Shown: piece by piece, positions 44,638-54,157 of the stretch
Numbering within the stretch: the stretch's first letter is position 1
Layout of the letters: every line of letters begins with the position of its first letter
Assembly (NCBI GenBank): GCA_031291075.1
Contig: JARLJS010000049.1
Location: 49,669-113,668, forward strand
Direction: 5' to 3'
Source of the DNA: Nevskia sp.
Lineage (GTDB): Bacteria > Pseudomonadota > Gammaproteobacteria > Nevskiales > Nevskiaceae
DNA length: 64,000 nt
Made by a program: the position numbers and the translations under genes
The notes under the pieces: generated by a model
The model's database searches: none
What the model was told of the DNA's origin: nothing
The model's input: the letters and a program-made list of their open reading frames with translations, nothing else

Positions 44638-45570
44638 ATGCAGAATCCAGTTGCAGCCGTAGTCGTTCCGGTCAGAAACGGCGGAGCTAGATGGCACCAG
44701 GCTGCAGAGGCGCTAAAGCAGTTCACCCCGATGGCGTTACCGGTGGTGGTGGTGGACTCCGAATCGACGGATGACTCGGCGGCCTTTGCGCAGGAATGCA
44801 AGTTCAAGGTCCTGACGATCCGCGTCGCTGACTTCAATCACGGCCGGACGCGCCAATGGGCGACCGACCAACTGGCTCCAGGGACGGACATCGTCATATT
44901 TCTTACGCACGACGCGATCGTTGAATCCGACGCATCGATCAGCTGCCTGCTCGAAGGCCTGTCGGATCCTTCCGTCGGTGCGGCTTACGGTAGGCAGTTG
45001 CCGCACGCGGATACCGGACCTATCGGTGCGCATGCGCGTCTCTACAACTATCCTGGGCACAGCGAAGTCCGCTCGCAACAGGACATCCCGCGACTCGGGA
45101 TCAAGGCGGCGTTTCTCTCCAATTCGTTTGCGGCCTACCGGATCTCGGCGCTCAGAGCGGTAGGCGGTTTCCCGGACAACTACATTTTCGGTGAGGACAC
45201 TGTTGTGGCGGTGCGGATGCTCCGTGCCGGATACAAAGTTGCCTACTGTGCGGATGCCACGGTCCGCCACTCGCACGATTATTCGGTGGCCGAAGAATTC
45301 ATGCGCTACTTCGACATTGGCGTCCTGCATACGCAGGCCGACGAGTTGGTGCAGCTACCCTCGCCCAATCGCGAGGGAGCCCGTTTTGCGCTTTCCGAAA
45401 TCCGTTACCTGATGCGCAATGCGCCGCATCTCCTGCCCGGCAGTCTGGTGCGGACCGCGGCGAAGTATTCGGGGTACAAGGTTGGGCGGCTGCACAAACA
45501 CCTGTCCGTCGCGACCTGCCGCCGACTGAGTATGACCAAGGGGTATTGGTCACGCGCAGCGGGTAAATGA
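44638..45570 (+). CDS. Glycosyltransferase family 2, rhamnosyltransferase-like
   Basis: The product (310 residues) shows VVVPVRNGGARWHQAAEAL, VVDSESTDDSAAFA and the DFNHGRTRQWA segment that is characteristic of WbbL/RfbF-type rhamnosyltransferases, plus FLTHDAIVESDASI. GEDTVVAVRMLRAGYKVAY provides the catalytic base region. It may transfer L-rhamnose or a related 6-deoxy sugar, possibly the fucose or branched CDP-sugar made by this locus. No dTDP-rhamnose genes are in the window. It is convergent with galE. Confidence 0.85.
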   Translation: MQNPVAAVVVPVRNGGARWHQAAEALKQFTPMALPVVVVDSESTDDSAAFAQECKFKVLTIRVADFNHGRTRQWATDQLAPGTDIVIFLTHDAIVESDASISCLLEGLSDPSVGAAYGRQLPHADTGPIGAHARLYNYPGHSEVRSQQDIPRLGIKAAFLSNSFAAYRISALRAVGGFPDNYIFGEDTVVAVRMLRAGYKVAYCADATVRHSHDYSVAEEFMRYFDIGVLHTQADELVQLPSPNREGARFALSEIRYLMRNAPHLLPGSLVRTAAKYSGYKVGRLHKHLSVATCRRLSMTKGYWSRAAGK

Positions 45571-45616
45571 TGGGGCCGGCGCGAAGCCCTGTGTGTGGCG
45601 GCCGCGGGGGGGGGCG

Positions 45617-46591
45617 TCAGTAACGCGGGCTAAGGTGCCACTTCCAGGCGCTTTCGATGATGTCGTGAATATCCGGGTATAGCGGAGCCCAGCCCATTAT
45701 GTTGTATGCTTTTTCGCTGCTGGCGACCAAACGGGCAGGGTCTCCTTTGCGTTTGGCGTAGACCGGAACCGTCATCTTGCGGCCGATCACCTGCTGAGTC
45801 GCATCCAGGACTTGGCGCACGGAATAGCCCTGGCCGTTGCCCAGGTTGAACGTGTGGAAGCCGGCGTTATGACCCAGGAATTCCAGCGCGAGCAGGTGCG
45901 CCGAGCACAGATCGCTGACGTGGACGAAATCCCGCACACAAGTGCCGTCGGCGGTCGGATAGTCCTCTCCAAACACTCCGAAGTCCAGGGCTTCGCCGGT
46001 CGCTTTGCGCAGGATCCGCGGGATCAGATGTGTTTCCGGATTGTGCGACTCGCCGATGAGCCCGCTGGGGTCGGCGCCGGCGGCGTTGAAATAACGTAGG
46101 GCAACCGCGCGCAGGACTCCGGTCGCTACCACGTCACCGAGGATCTGCTCCACCATCACCTTGCTCTTGCCGTATGGGTTGATCGGCTGGACCGGGTGGG
46201 ATTCGTCAATGAGTGTCTGCGTCGGCTCGCCGAAGACGGCCGCGGTGGAGGAGAAGATGAAGTTGTTCACATCGTGCCGACGCATCACTTCCAACAGGGC
46301 GATAGTCTCGGCGACGTTGTTGCGATAGTAGCGCAGCGGGTCAGCGACGGAGTCCGAAACGATGGAGTCGGCGGCGAAATGCATGACGGCATCGAAACGC
46401 GCCGCCGAAAATACCTGGTCGAGCGTGACGGAGTCGGACAGCCTGCAGTGGACCAAGCGGCCCCAATGCAGCGCCTCGGCATGGCCGGTCGACAGGTTGT
46501 CGCAGACGACGACGTCGTGACCGTGCTCGGCCAGCATCTTGCACATGTGGGAGCCGATGTATCCCGCTCCGCCGACCACCATGACGCGCAT
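45617..46591 (-). CDS. galE: UDP-glucose 4-epimerase
   Basis: The enzyme (324 residues) interconverts UDP-glucose and UDP-galactose with tightly bound NAD. Signatures are VVGGAGYIGSHMCKMLAEHGH, FSSTAAVFGEPTQ, the catalytic pair in NPYGKSKVMVEQIL, and RYFNAAGADPSG. It is co-directional with the sugar-phosphate transferase upstream (170-bp gap). It likely supplies UDP-Gal (or UDP-GalNAc) for the first sugar of the repeat unit. Confidence 0.95.
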   Translation of the reverse strand: MRVMVVGGAGYIGSHMCKMLAEHGHDVVVCDNLSTGHAEALHWGRLVHCRLSDSVTLDQVFSAARFDAVMHFAADSIVSDSVADPLRYYRNNVAETIALLEVMRRHDVNNFIFSSTAAVFGEPTQTLIDESHPVQPINPYGKSKVMVEQILGDVVATGVLRAVALRYFNAAGADPSGLIGESHNPETHLIPRILRKATGEALDFGVFGEDYPTADGTCVRDFVHVSDLCSAHLLALEFLGHNAGFHTFNLGNGQGYSVRQVLDATQQVIGRKMTVPVYAKRKGDPARLVASSEKAYNIMGWAPLYPDIHDIIESAWKWHLSPRY

Positions 46592-46760
46592 CGATCAAGA
46601 CCCTAGCAGTATTGCGGGGGGAGGGGTATGGGATGGATCGACCCACCGCGTTACCACCATTTTACAACCACCAGCACGGGATCGCGCAGACCGCCACACC
46701 GGCGGCCACTGCCGTGCGGAACGGCTTTTAAACAACTTGAACCAGACGAGGGGAGCGAAT

Positions 46761-47504
<744 letters not shown>

Positions 47505-48080
47505 GCCTGTGTCCCTTCGCGCCAAATGATTTGCTTGTTCGCCGCGTGTCCCGCAGCTTGCAAACTGTTCCGTTACGCCAGTGAGTTCGAATCCCTAAGG
47601 TCGTGGTGCGCCCGGATTATTCCACTTTCTGCACTGCAGCATAAAGCTTGTAAAAGCTTCCTACAAGCATATAGCCAGTTCAGTCCCGTACGTTGCCGTT
47701 CGATCCGACAAGGTCCTGACTTTTTGTAGCATAGCCCATGCCATCCGTGCAGAACGTGACACAGTTCTCACCAATTCACCTTAGCATCTGTCGGACGCAA
47801 AATATGCACCACAAATGAGGGGGCTGGAACAGCTTGCATCCGTTGTGTGGAAAATACAATATTTTAAATATAATCAAATACGTAGATAGGACGCCCTGCA
47901 GGAGAGGCCGGGTTGGCGGACACTGCGACGGAGTCGTTGCTGCCACCACGGCTTTTCTCACACAAAACCTGCACTCGCTTCCTTCGAATGTGCACGATTC
48001 CGTCATAGTTTCGCCGCGGGTTGTTGCAACAATGTTAAAGACTGGAAAAAACAACAGCTGCTGCAGCTAGGGGCGTTCGC
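47505..48080. other. Divergent intergenic region between the sugar-phosphate transferase and the macroglobulin genes
   Basis: This 576-bp region has an inverted/direct repeat cluster at 47644-47668, an A/T-rich core around 47855-47885 with a perfect TATAAT (47869-47874) but no well-spaced -35, and a perfect palindrome TTGTTGCAACAA at 48021-48032. It likely contains both promoters. No ORF here looks coding. Confidence 0.5.
47644..47668. promoter_or_regulatory. Inverted plus direct repeat, candidate operator
   Basis: GCTTGTA (47646-47652) and TACAAGC (47662-47668) form a perfect inverted repeat with a 9-nt spacer. AAGCTT also occurs twice, 10 bp apart (47644 and 47654). It lies about 140 nt upstream of the initiating transferase gene, where a regulator of polysaccharide synthesis could bind. 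Confidence 0.35.
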
Positions 48081-51000
48081 ATGAAACGACTCATCGGGTT
48101 GCTCAAAGGGATTCTTGCCGGCCTGTTTGGAATCATCGGGCGGGTGCTGACGGTGCTGCTGGGCCGCATTCAATGGAGTCCCCCCGAATGGCTGAGACTG
48201 ACCGGCAGTGCAGTGCTGGGCGGGTTACGCAGGCTCGCCGGATGGCTGCGTTCGCATCCTTTGCGCGGCGCGACTGCCACCGCCGTGCTGGTGGCGCTGG
48301 TCGCCGGCGGAATCTGGGGCTGGCACTGGTACCGGCATCGACCCCGTCCGGTGGAATTGAGCTTCACGGTCGAAGCACCCGGACCCACCTGCTACGACTG
48401 CGACCCGCCGGGTAATGCGCCACGGCCGCTGCTGGTGCATTTCTCCGGGTCGGTGGCGCCGCTGCAGGCGGCGGGCAAGCCGGTCGATCCGAAGCAGGGA
48501 GGCATCGAGATCGCTCCGGCCGTTGCCGGCACCTGGACCTGGGACGACGACAAGACCTTGAAGCTTCAGCCTGCCGCCGATTGGCCGGTCGGCCAGGGCT
48601 ACACCGTGTCTTTCGCCAAGCGTGGATTCGCCGCCGGTCATGTGCATCTCAAGGACTATGGGCTGCAGTTCTCCACTGTGCCGTTCACCGCCAAGCTGGC
48701 CGGCACAGAGTTCTACCAGGACCCTGTCAACGTTGCCGATAAAAAGGTGGTGGTGTCGGTAGATTTTTCACACCCGGTGGATACGGCCGACTTCGAGAGC
48801 CGGGTCAAGCTGAAGCTCTACAACAAGCTCACCGACACCGAGGAGGAACCGGTGAGCGAGCCCGCCTTCTCGATCCAGTACGACAAATTCAAGCTGCATG
48901 CCCATATCCACTCCGAGCAGCTCGGTGTGCCGGCCAAGCAGGGCCGCCTGGCGGTGGAGGTCGACGCCGGGCTGCGCGCGGCGCGGGGCGGCAACAAGAC
49001 CACGCAGGCGCTGAGTTCCAGCGTGATGGTGCCGGGCCAGTTCGCGCTGGAAGTCGCGGACATGAAGCTGGACATCGCCCGCGACCAGCACGACGAGCCG
49101 CGCCAGATCCTGGTGCTCAACACCAGCTACTCGGTGACCGAAAAGGAGATGGTGCCCAAGGTGCACGCCTGGCTGCTGCCGGAGAAGAGCCCGGACCCGG
49201 CCAGGCAGAAACAGTGGGAGCACGACCACCGGCAGAACCCCGAGCCCTACGGCTGGCAGGGCCAGAACATCACGCCGGAGTTGCTGAAGGCGGCCGAGCC
49301 GCTGGCTCTGGGCTATACCCCCAACGAGCAGGAGCACGTCGAGCTGCACAGCTTCGGCTACCAGGCCGACCCCGGCCGTTATGTCTACGTCCAGGTCGAC
49401 AAGGGACTGCGCTCGTTCGGCGGCTACCTGCTCGGCAAGCAGGATACCCGCACGCTGCGCGTGCCGGAGTTTCCGCGCGAGCTGCGCATCGCCCACGACG
49501 GCGCCCTGCTGGCGATGTCGGGGGCGAAGAAGCTGTCCGTATTCACCCGCGACGTACCCGGCCTGCGGGTGGAGATCGCGCGTCTGCTGCCGGACCAGCT
49601 GCAGCACCTGGTGACCCAGACCGGCGGCGAGTTCCGCAACCCGCAGTTCAAGGCCGGCTGGACCTTCAACGAAAGCGACATCACCGAGCGTTTCGTACGC
49701 GTCGTGCGCCTGCCCAAGCTCAAGCCGGGCAGCGCCCACTACGAACCCCTCGACCTGGGCGAGTACCTGGACAAGGACGGCGCCGACCGCCGTGGCGTAT
49801 TCCTGCTCAAAGTGCAGGCCTACGATCCGGAGACCAAGAAGGTGCTCGGCGCCGATGCTGAACCGGCCGAGCCCGCCCAACCGTCCGAGACCCCGCCCGA
49901 GGGCGGGGCAGAGGGCGGCGGCGATGCCGCGCCGGCCTGGGGCCAGACCAGCGACAGCCGGCTGGTGGTGGTGACCGACCTCGGCCTGCTGGTGAAGCGC
50001 TCGGTGGACGGCTCGCAGGACGTGTTCGTGCAGTCGATCCACGGCGGCGAACCGTTGGCCGGGGTCACCCTGTCGGTGCTGGCGCGCAACGGCGAGGCGG
50101 TGCAGACCCAGACCACCGACGCCGACGGCCATGCCCGCTTCGCCGACCTCAAGAGCTTCAAGCGCGAACGCGAACCGGTGCTGTACCTGGCGCGCCGCAA
50201 CGGCGACAGCAGCTTCCTGCCGATCGGCCGGGCCGACCGCGGCCTGGACCTGTCGCGCTTCGACATCGGCGGCGTGCGCAACTCCGCCGACAACGGCCGC
50301 CTCAGCGCCTACCTGTTCTCCGACCGCGGCATCTACCGCCCGGGCGACGAGATCCGCGTCGGCGCCATCGTCAAGGCGCAGGACTGGAGCAAGTCCCTGG
50401 CCGGCGTGCCGCTGCGGGTGCAGGTGACCGATCCGCGCGGCAGCGTGGTCAGGCGCGACGCCATCCGCCTGTCGGCGGCCGGCTTCGAGGAGATCCGCTA
50501 CAGCACCCGCGACAGCTCGCCCACCGGTGACTACGCGGTGACGCTGGCGATCATCAAGAACGAGGGGCGCGAGGACCCGATCGGCACGGTCACGGTCAAG
50601 GTGCAGGAGTTCCAGCCCGACCGCCTGCGCATGACCGCCCACCTGTCGGCCGAGAACGCCGAAGGCTGGGTGTCGCCGGACCAGCTCAAGGCCGGCGTCG
50701 AATTGCAGAACCTGTTCGGCACCGCCGCCGAGAATCGCCGCGTCACCGCCATGATGACGCTGTCGCCGAGCTTCCCCGCCTTCACGGCCTATCCCGGTTA
50801 CCAATTCCACGACCCCCAGGCGGCCAAGGAAGGCTTCAGCGACCAGCTCAAGGAAGCCAAGACCGACGAGCACGGCGCCGCCGTGTTCGATCTCAACCTG
50901 CAGCGTTTCACTCGCGCCACCTACCGCCTGCACCTGGTGGCGGAAGGTTACGAGGCCGACGGCGGCCGCGGCGTCGCCGCGGAAGCCGCGCAGCTTGTTT

Positions 51001-54000
51001 CCAACCTGCCCTACCTGGTCGGCTGGAAGGCCGACGGCGACCTCGACTACGTGGCGCGCGATGCCCAGCGCGGCATCGAGCTGGTGGCGATCAACCCGCA
51101 GGCGAAGAAGACCGAGGTGAGGGACCTCAAGCTGCTGCGCATCGAGCGCCGTTACGTGTCGATCCTGACCAAGCTCGACAACGGCACCTACAAGTACGTG
51201 TCCAAGCTCAAGGAAGTCACCCTGGCGGAGGATCCGTACACGGTGCCGGCCGCGGGCGCCAAACTGGCCCTGAATACCACCACCCCCGGCAGTTTCAGCT
51301 ACGTGCTGCAGGACGCCGCCGGCCAGCAGTACGCCCGCATCGACTACAGCGTGGCCGGCGCCGCCAACCTGGCGGCGCGGCTCGACAAGAACGCCGAGCT
51401 GCAGCTCACCCTGGACCGCAAGGACTACGCCGCCGGCGACGACATCGCCATCCAGGTGCAGGCGCCGTACACCGGCGCCGGCCTGATCACCATCGAGCGC
51501 GACAAGGTCTACGCCTACCAGTGGTTCAAGGCCGACACCACCAGCTCGGTGCAGCACATCAAGCTGCCCGAGGGCATCGACGGCAACGCCTACGTCGCCG
51601 TCACCTTCGTGCGCGATCCCGGCTCGGACGAGATCTACGCCAGCCCCCTGTCCTACGGCGTGCAGCCGTTCTCGGTGGCGCTGGACCGGCGCACCGCCCA
51701 CGTCACGCTGGACGAGCCGGAGCTGGTCAAGCCGGGCCAGCGCCTGGCGATCCACTACAAGACCGACCGGCCGGCCCGTATCGTCGTATTCGCGGTGGAC
51801 GAGGGCATCCTGCAGGTGGCGCGCTACAAGACCCCCGGCCCGCTGGCGTACTTCTTCCAGAAGCGCTCGCTCGACGTGGACACGCTGCAGATCCTCGACC
51901 AGATCCTGCCGGAGTTCATGCACGACGCGAGCCTGGCGGCACCGGGCGGCGACGCCGAGGGCGCGCTGGGGCGGCATCTCAACCCGTTCAAGCGCAGGAC
52001 CGACAAGCCGGTAGCCTATTGGTCCGGCATCGTCGACGCCGACACCACCGAGCGCGAGCTCGACTACGACGTGCCGGACTACTTCAACGGCGCCCTGCGG
52101 GTGATGGCGGTGGCGGTGGCGGAGGACGCGCTGGGCGTGGCCGAGCACAAGACCACCGTGCGCGGCGACTTCGTGCTGTCGCCCAACGCGCCGGTCATGG
52201 TCAGCCCCGGCGACGAGTTCGACGTCAGCGTCGGCGTCGCCAACAACGTCAAAGGCAGCGGCGCCGAGGCGCCGGTGACGGTGAGCGTGGAGCCTTCGTC
52301 GCAGCTGCAGGTCGTCGGCGAGGCGAAGCAGACGCTGAAGATCACCGAGATGCACGAATCGGTGGCCCACTTCCGGGTCAAGGCGCTCGACCAGCCGGGT
52401 TCCGCGACACTGCGCTTCCAGGCGGCGCTGCAGGACAAAACGGCGCAGCTGGCGGCGACGCTGTCGGTGCGCCCGGCGACGCCCTACCAGACCCGCCTCA
52501 GCGCCGGCACCCTCGGCCACGGCAGCCAGGACGTGCCACTGACGCGTCAGCTCTACCCGCAGTACCGCAAGGCCGAGGCCGGCATCTCGGTGCTGCCGCT
52601 GGGCTTGGCCCACGGCCTGGCGAGCCATCTCGGCAACTATCCCTACGACTGCACCGAGCAGCTCGCCAGCATGGCGATGCCGGCCATCGTGCTGGGCGCG
52701 CGGCCGGAGTTCGGCTACGTCAAGGCGCAGCAGGGCTCCGATTTGCCCGGCCTCATCGCGGAGCTGCGCGCGCGGCAGACCTCGGAAGGGTCCTACCGCT
52801 ACTGGCCGGGCACCGGCTCCGAGGTGGTGGAGTTCGTCTCGCTCTACGCCCAGCAGGTGTTGCTGGAGGCGGCCGAGCGCGGCCAGAGCGTGCCGCAGGA
52901 CCTGGTCAACCACGGCAACGACTACCTGCGTGAGCTGGCGGGGCGCGACGGCGACAACCTCGACCAGGAGCGCGACGGGGCCTACGCCATCTACCTGCTG
53001 ACGCGGCAGGGCAACGTCATGGCCAACGAGGCCGCGGCGCTGCAGGGGCGGCTCGACGAGCGCTACAAGAACTGGCAGCAGGACGTCACGGCCGCCTATC
53101 TCGCCTCTGCCTACCAGCTGATGAAGCAGAAGCGGCTGGCCGACAAGACCATCGGCAAGGTCAAGCTCGGCGTGAGCCAGTCCTACGACGTGTACCACGC
53201 GCCGATGGCGGTGGACGCCGAGCTGCTGTACCTGCTGGCGCGCCACTTCCCGGACCGCGCCAAGGCCCTGCCGGCGGACTTCCTCGATACGCTGGTGCAG
53301 CGCATCGGCCGCGGTGAGTACCAGTCCCTGGCCGCGGCGGAGACCATCCTGGCGCTGGATCAGTACGCCACCACCGTCGGCGCGGCGGCAGCCGGCAAGC
53401 TGAGCATCGCCGAGCTGCTCAAGGACGGCACCGCGCGGCCGCTGGCCCTGCCGGACGGTGTGCTGCCGAAGGCGCCCTTCGGCGCCGACGCGGTCAAGCT
53501 GCGCTTCGGCAACGACAGCGACGCGCGCGCCTACTACGCGGTGGACGAGTCCGGCTTCGACCGCCAGCCGCCGCAGAAAGCCCTGAGCAAGGGCCTGGAG
53601 ATCGTGCGCGAGTACACCGATGCCGACGGCAAGCCCATCGGTACGGTGAAGCTGGGGCAGGAGATCGTGGCGCACGTCAGGTTCCGCGCCACCGGCGACA
53701 AGCCTTTCAGCGACGGCGTGCTGGTGGACCTGCTGCCGGGCGGCTTCGAGATCGTGCTGCCGCGCAAGCCGGAACCCGAGCAACAGGTGCAGAGCGCGTC
53801 GCCGGAGGGTGCGGCGGCGGATGCCTCGCCGGCCGAGGGTGCCGCAGCGCCAGGCGGGGCCCAAGGGGAAGGTGAAGGGGAGGGCGAAGGCGAAGGGGCA
53901 CCGGCGGACTGCGGCTGCTGGTTCCTGTGGTCCCACCCGCAGGACTTCCCCGAGTACGCCGACCTGCGCGAGGACCGGGTGGTGGCCTACGGCGGCATCA

Positions 54001-54146
54001 CCACCGACATCCGCGAGCTGACCTACCGCATCAAGGCCACCAACGTCGGCACCTTCACCGTGCCGCCGGCCTACGGTGAAGGGATGTACGACCGCAACAT
54101 CCAGGCGCAGTCGGCCGCCGGCAGCATCACGGTGGTGGAGCCGTAG
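48081..54146 (+). CDS. yfhM: Bacterial alpha-2-macroglobulin with thioester motif (YfhM-like)
   Basis: The product (2021 residues) is a bacterial alpha-2-macroglobulin, a periplasmic protease trap anchored to the inner membrane. There is one N-terminal TM segment (about 70-90, after a basic cytoplasmic stretch that also contains a hydrophobic segment). Many MG beta-sandwich domains follow, with YLFSDRGIYRPGDEI and FAVDEGILQVARY as family signatures. The thioester CTEQ is at 1524-1527 in YPYDCTEQLAS. A Gly/Glu low-complexity linker (GEGEGEGEGEG) lies before the last domain, which carries CGC. The start ATG 48081 has an AGGGG site. It is followed after 11 nt by pbpC, the known yfhM-pbpC partnership thought to protect cell-wall repair sites from host or rival proteases. 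Confidence 0.95.
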   Translation: MKRLIGLLKGILAGLFGIIGRVLTVLLGRIQWSPPEWLRLTGSAVLGGLRRLAGWLRSHPLRGATATAVLVALVAGGIWGWHWYRHRPRPVELSFTVEAPGPTCYDCDPPGNAPRPLLVHFSGSVAPLQAAGKPVDPKQGGIEIAPAVAGTWTWDDDKTLKLQPAADWPVGQGYTVSFAKRGFAAGHVHLKDYGLQFSTVPFTAKLAGTEFYQDPVNVADKKVVVSVDFSHPVDTADFESRVKLKLYNKLTDTEEEPVSEPAFSIQYDKFKLHAHIHSEQLGVPAKQGRLAVEVDAGLRAARGGNKTTQALSSSVMVPGQFALEVADMKLDIARDQHDEPRQILVLNTSYSVTEKEMVPKVHAWLLPEKSPDPARQKQWEHDHRQNPEPYGWQGQNITPELLKAAEPLALGYTPNEQEHVELHSFGYQADPGRYVYVQVDKGLRSFGGYLLGKQDTRTLRVPEFPRELRIAHDGALLAMSGAKKLSVFTRDVPGLRVEIARLLPDQLQHLVTQTGGEFRNPQFKAGWTFNESDITERFVRVVRLPKLKPGSAHYEPLDLGEYLDKDGADRRGVFLLKVQAYDPETKKVLGADAEPAEPAQPSETPPEGGAEGGGDAAPAWGQTSDSRLVVVTDLGLLVKRSVDGSQDVFVQSIHGGEPLAGVTLSVLARNGEAVQTQTTDADGHARFADLKSFKREREPVLYLARRNGDSSFLPIGRADRGLDLSRFDIGGVRNSADNGRLSAYLFSDRGIYRPGDEIRVGAIVKAQDWSKSLAGVPLRVQVTDPRGSVVRRDAIRLSAAGFEEIRYSTRDSSPTGDYAVTLAIIKNEGREDPIGTVTVKVQEFQPDRLRMTAHLSAENAEGWVSPDQLKAGVELQNLFGTAAENRRVTAMMTLSPSFPAFTAYPGYQFHDPQAAKEGFSDQLKEAKTDEHGAAVFDLNLQRFTRATYRLHLVAEGYEADGGRGVAAEAAQLVSNLPYLVGWKADGDLDYVARDAQRGIELVAINPQAKKTEVRDLKLLRIERRYVSILTKLDNGTYKYVSKLKEVTLAEDPYTVPAAGAKLALNTTTPGSFSYVLQDAAGQQYARIDYSVAGAANLAARLDKNAELQLTLDRKDYAAGDDIAIQVQAPYTGAGLITIERDKVYAYQWFKADTTSSVQHIKLPEGIDGNAYVAVTFVRDPGSDEIYASPLSYGVQPFSVALDRRTAHVTLDEPELVKPGQRLAIHYKTDRPARIVVFAVDEGILQVARYKTPGPLAYFFQKRSLDVDTLQILDQILPEFMHDASLAAPGGDAEGALGRHLNPFKRRTDKPVAYWSGIVDADTTERELDYDVPDYFNGALRVMAVAVAEDALGVAEHKTTVRGDFVLSPNAPVMVSPGDEFDVSVGVANNVKGSGAEAPVTVSVEPSSQLQVVGEAKQTLKITEMHESVAHFRVKALDQPGSATLRFQAALQDKTAQLAATLSVRPATPYQTRLSAGTLGHGSQDVPLTRQLYPQYRKAEAGISVLPLGLAHGLASHLGNYPYDCTEQLASMAMPAIVLGARPEFGYVKAQQGSDLPGLIAELRARQTSEGSYRYWPGTGSEVVEFVSLYAQQVLLEAAERGQSVPQDLVNHGNDYLRELAGRDGDNLDQERDGAYAIYLLTRQGNVMANEAAALQGRLDERYKNWQQDVTAAYLASAYQLMKQKRLADKTIGKVKLGVSQSYDVYHAPMAVDAELLYLLARHFPDRAKALPADFLDTLVQRIGRGEYQSLAAAETILALDQYATTVGAAAAGKLSIAELLKDGTARPLALPDGVLPKAPFGADAVKLRFGNDSDARAYYAVDESGFDRQPPQKALSKGLEIVREYTDADGKPIGTVKLGQEIVAHVRFRATGDKPFSDGVLVDLLPGGFEIVLPRKPEPEQQVQSASPEGAAADASPAEGAAAPGGAQGEGEGEGEGEGAPADCGCWFLWSHPQDFPEYADLREDRVVAYGGITTDIRELTYRIKATNVGTFTVPPAYGEGMYDRNIQAQSAAGSITVVEP

Positions 54147-54157
54147 GAGCCTGGGCG

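Noticed and set aside
48768..53936. A 1722-codon open frame on the minus strand
   Set aside because: It lies wholly antisense to the macroglobulin gene, is rich in His/Arg/Val/Leu as expected from reading GC-rich codons backwards, and has no domain signature.
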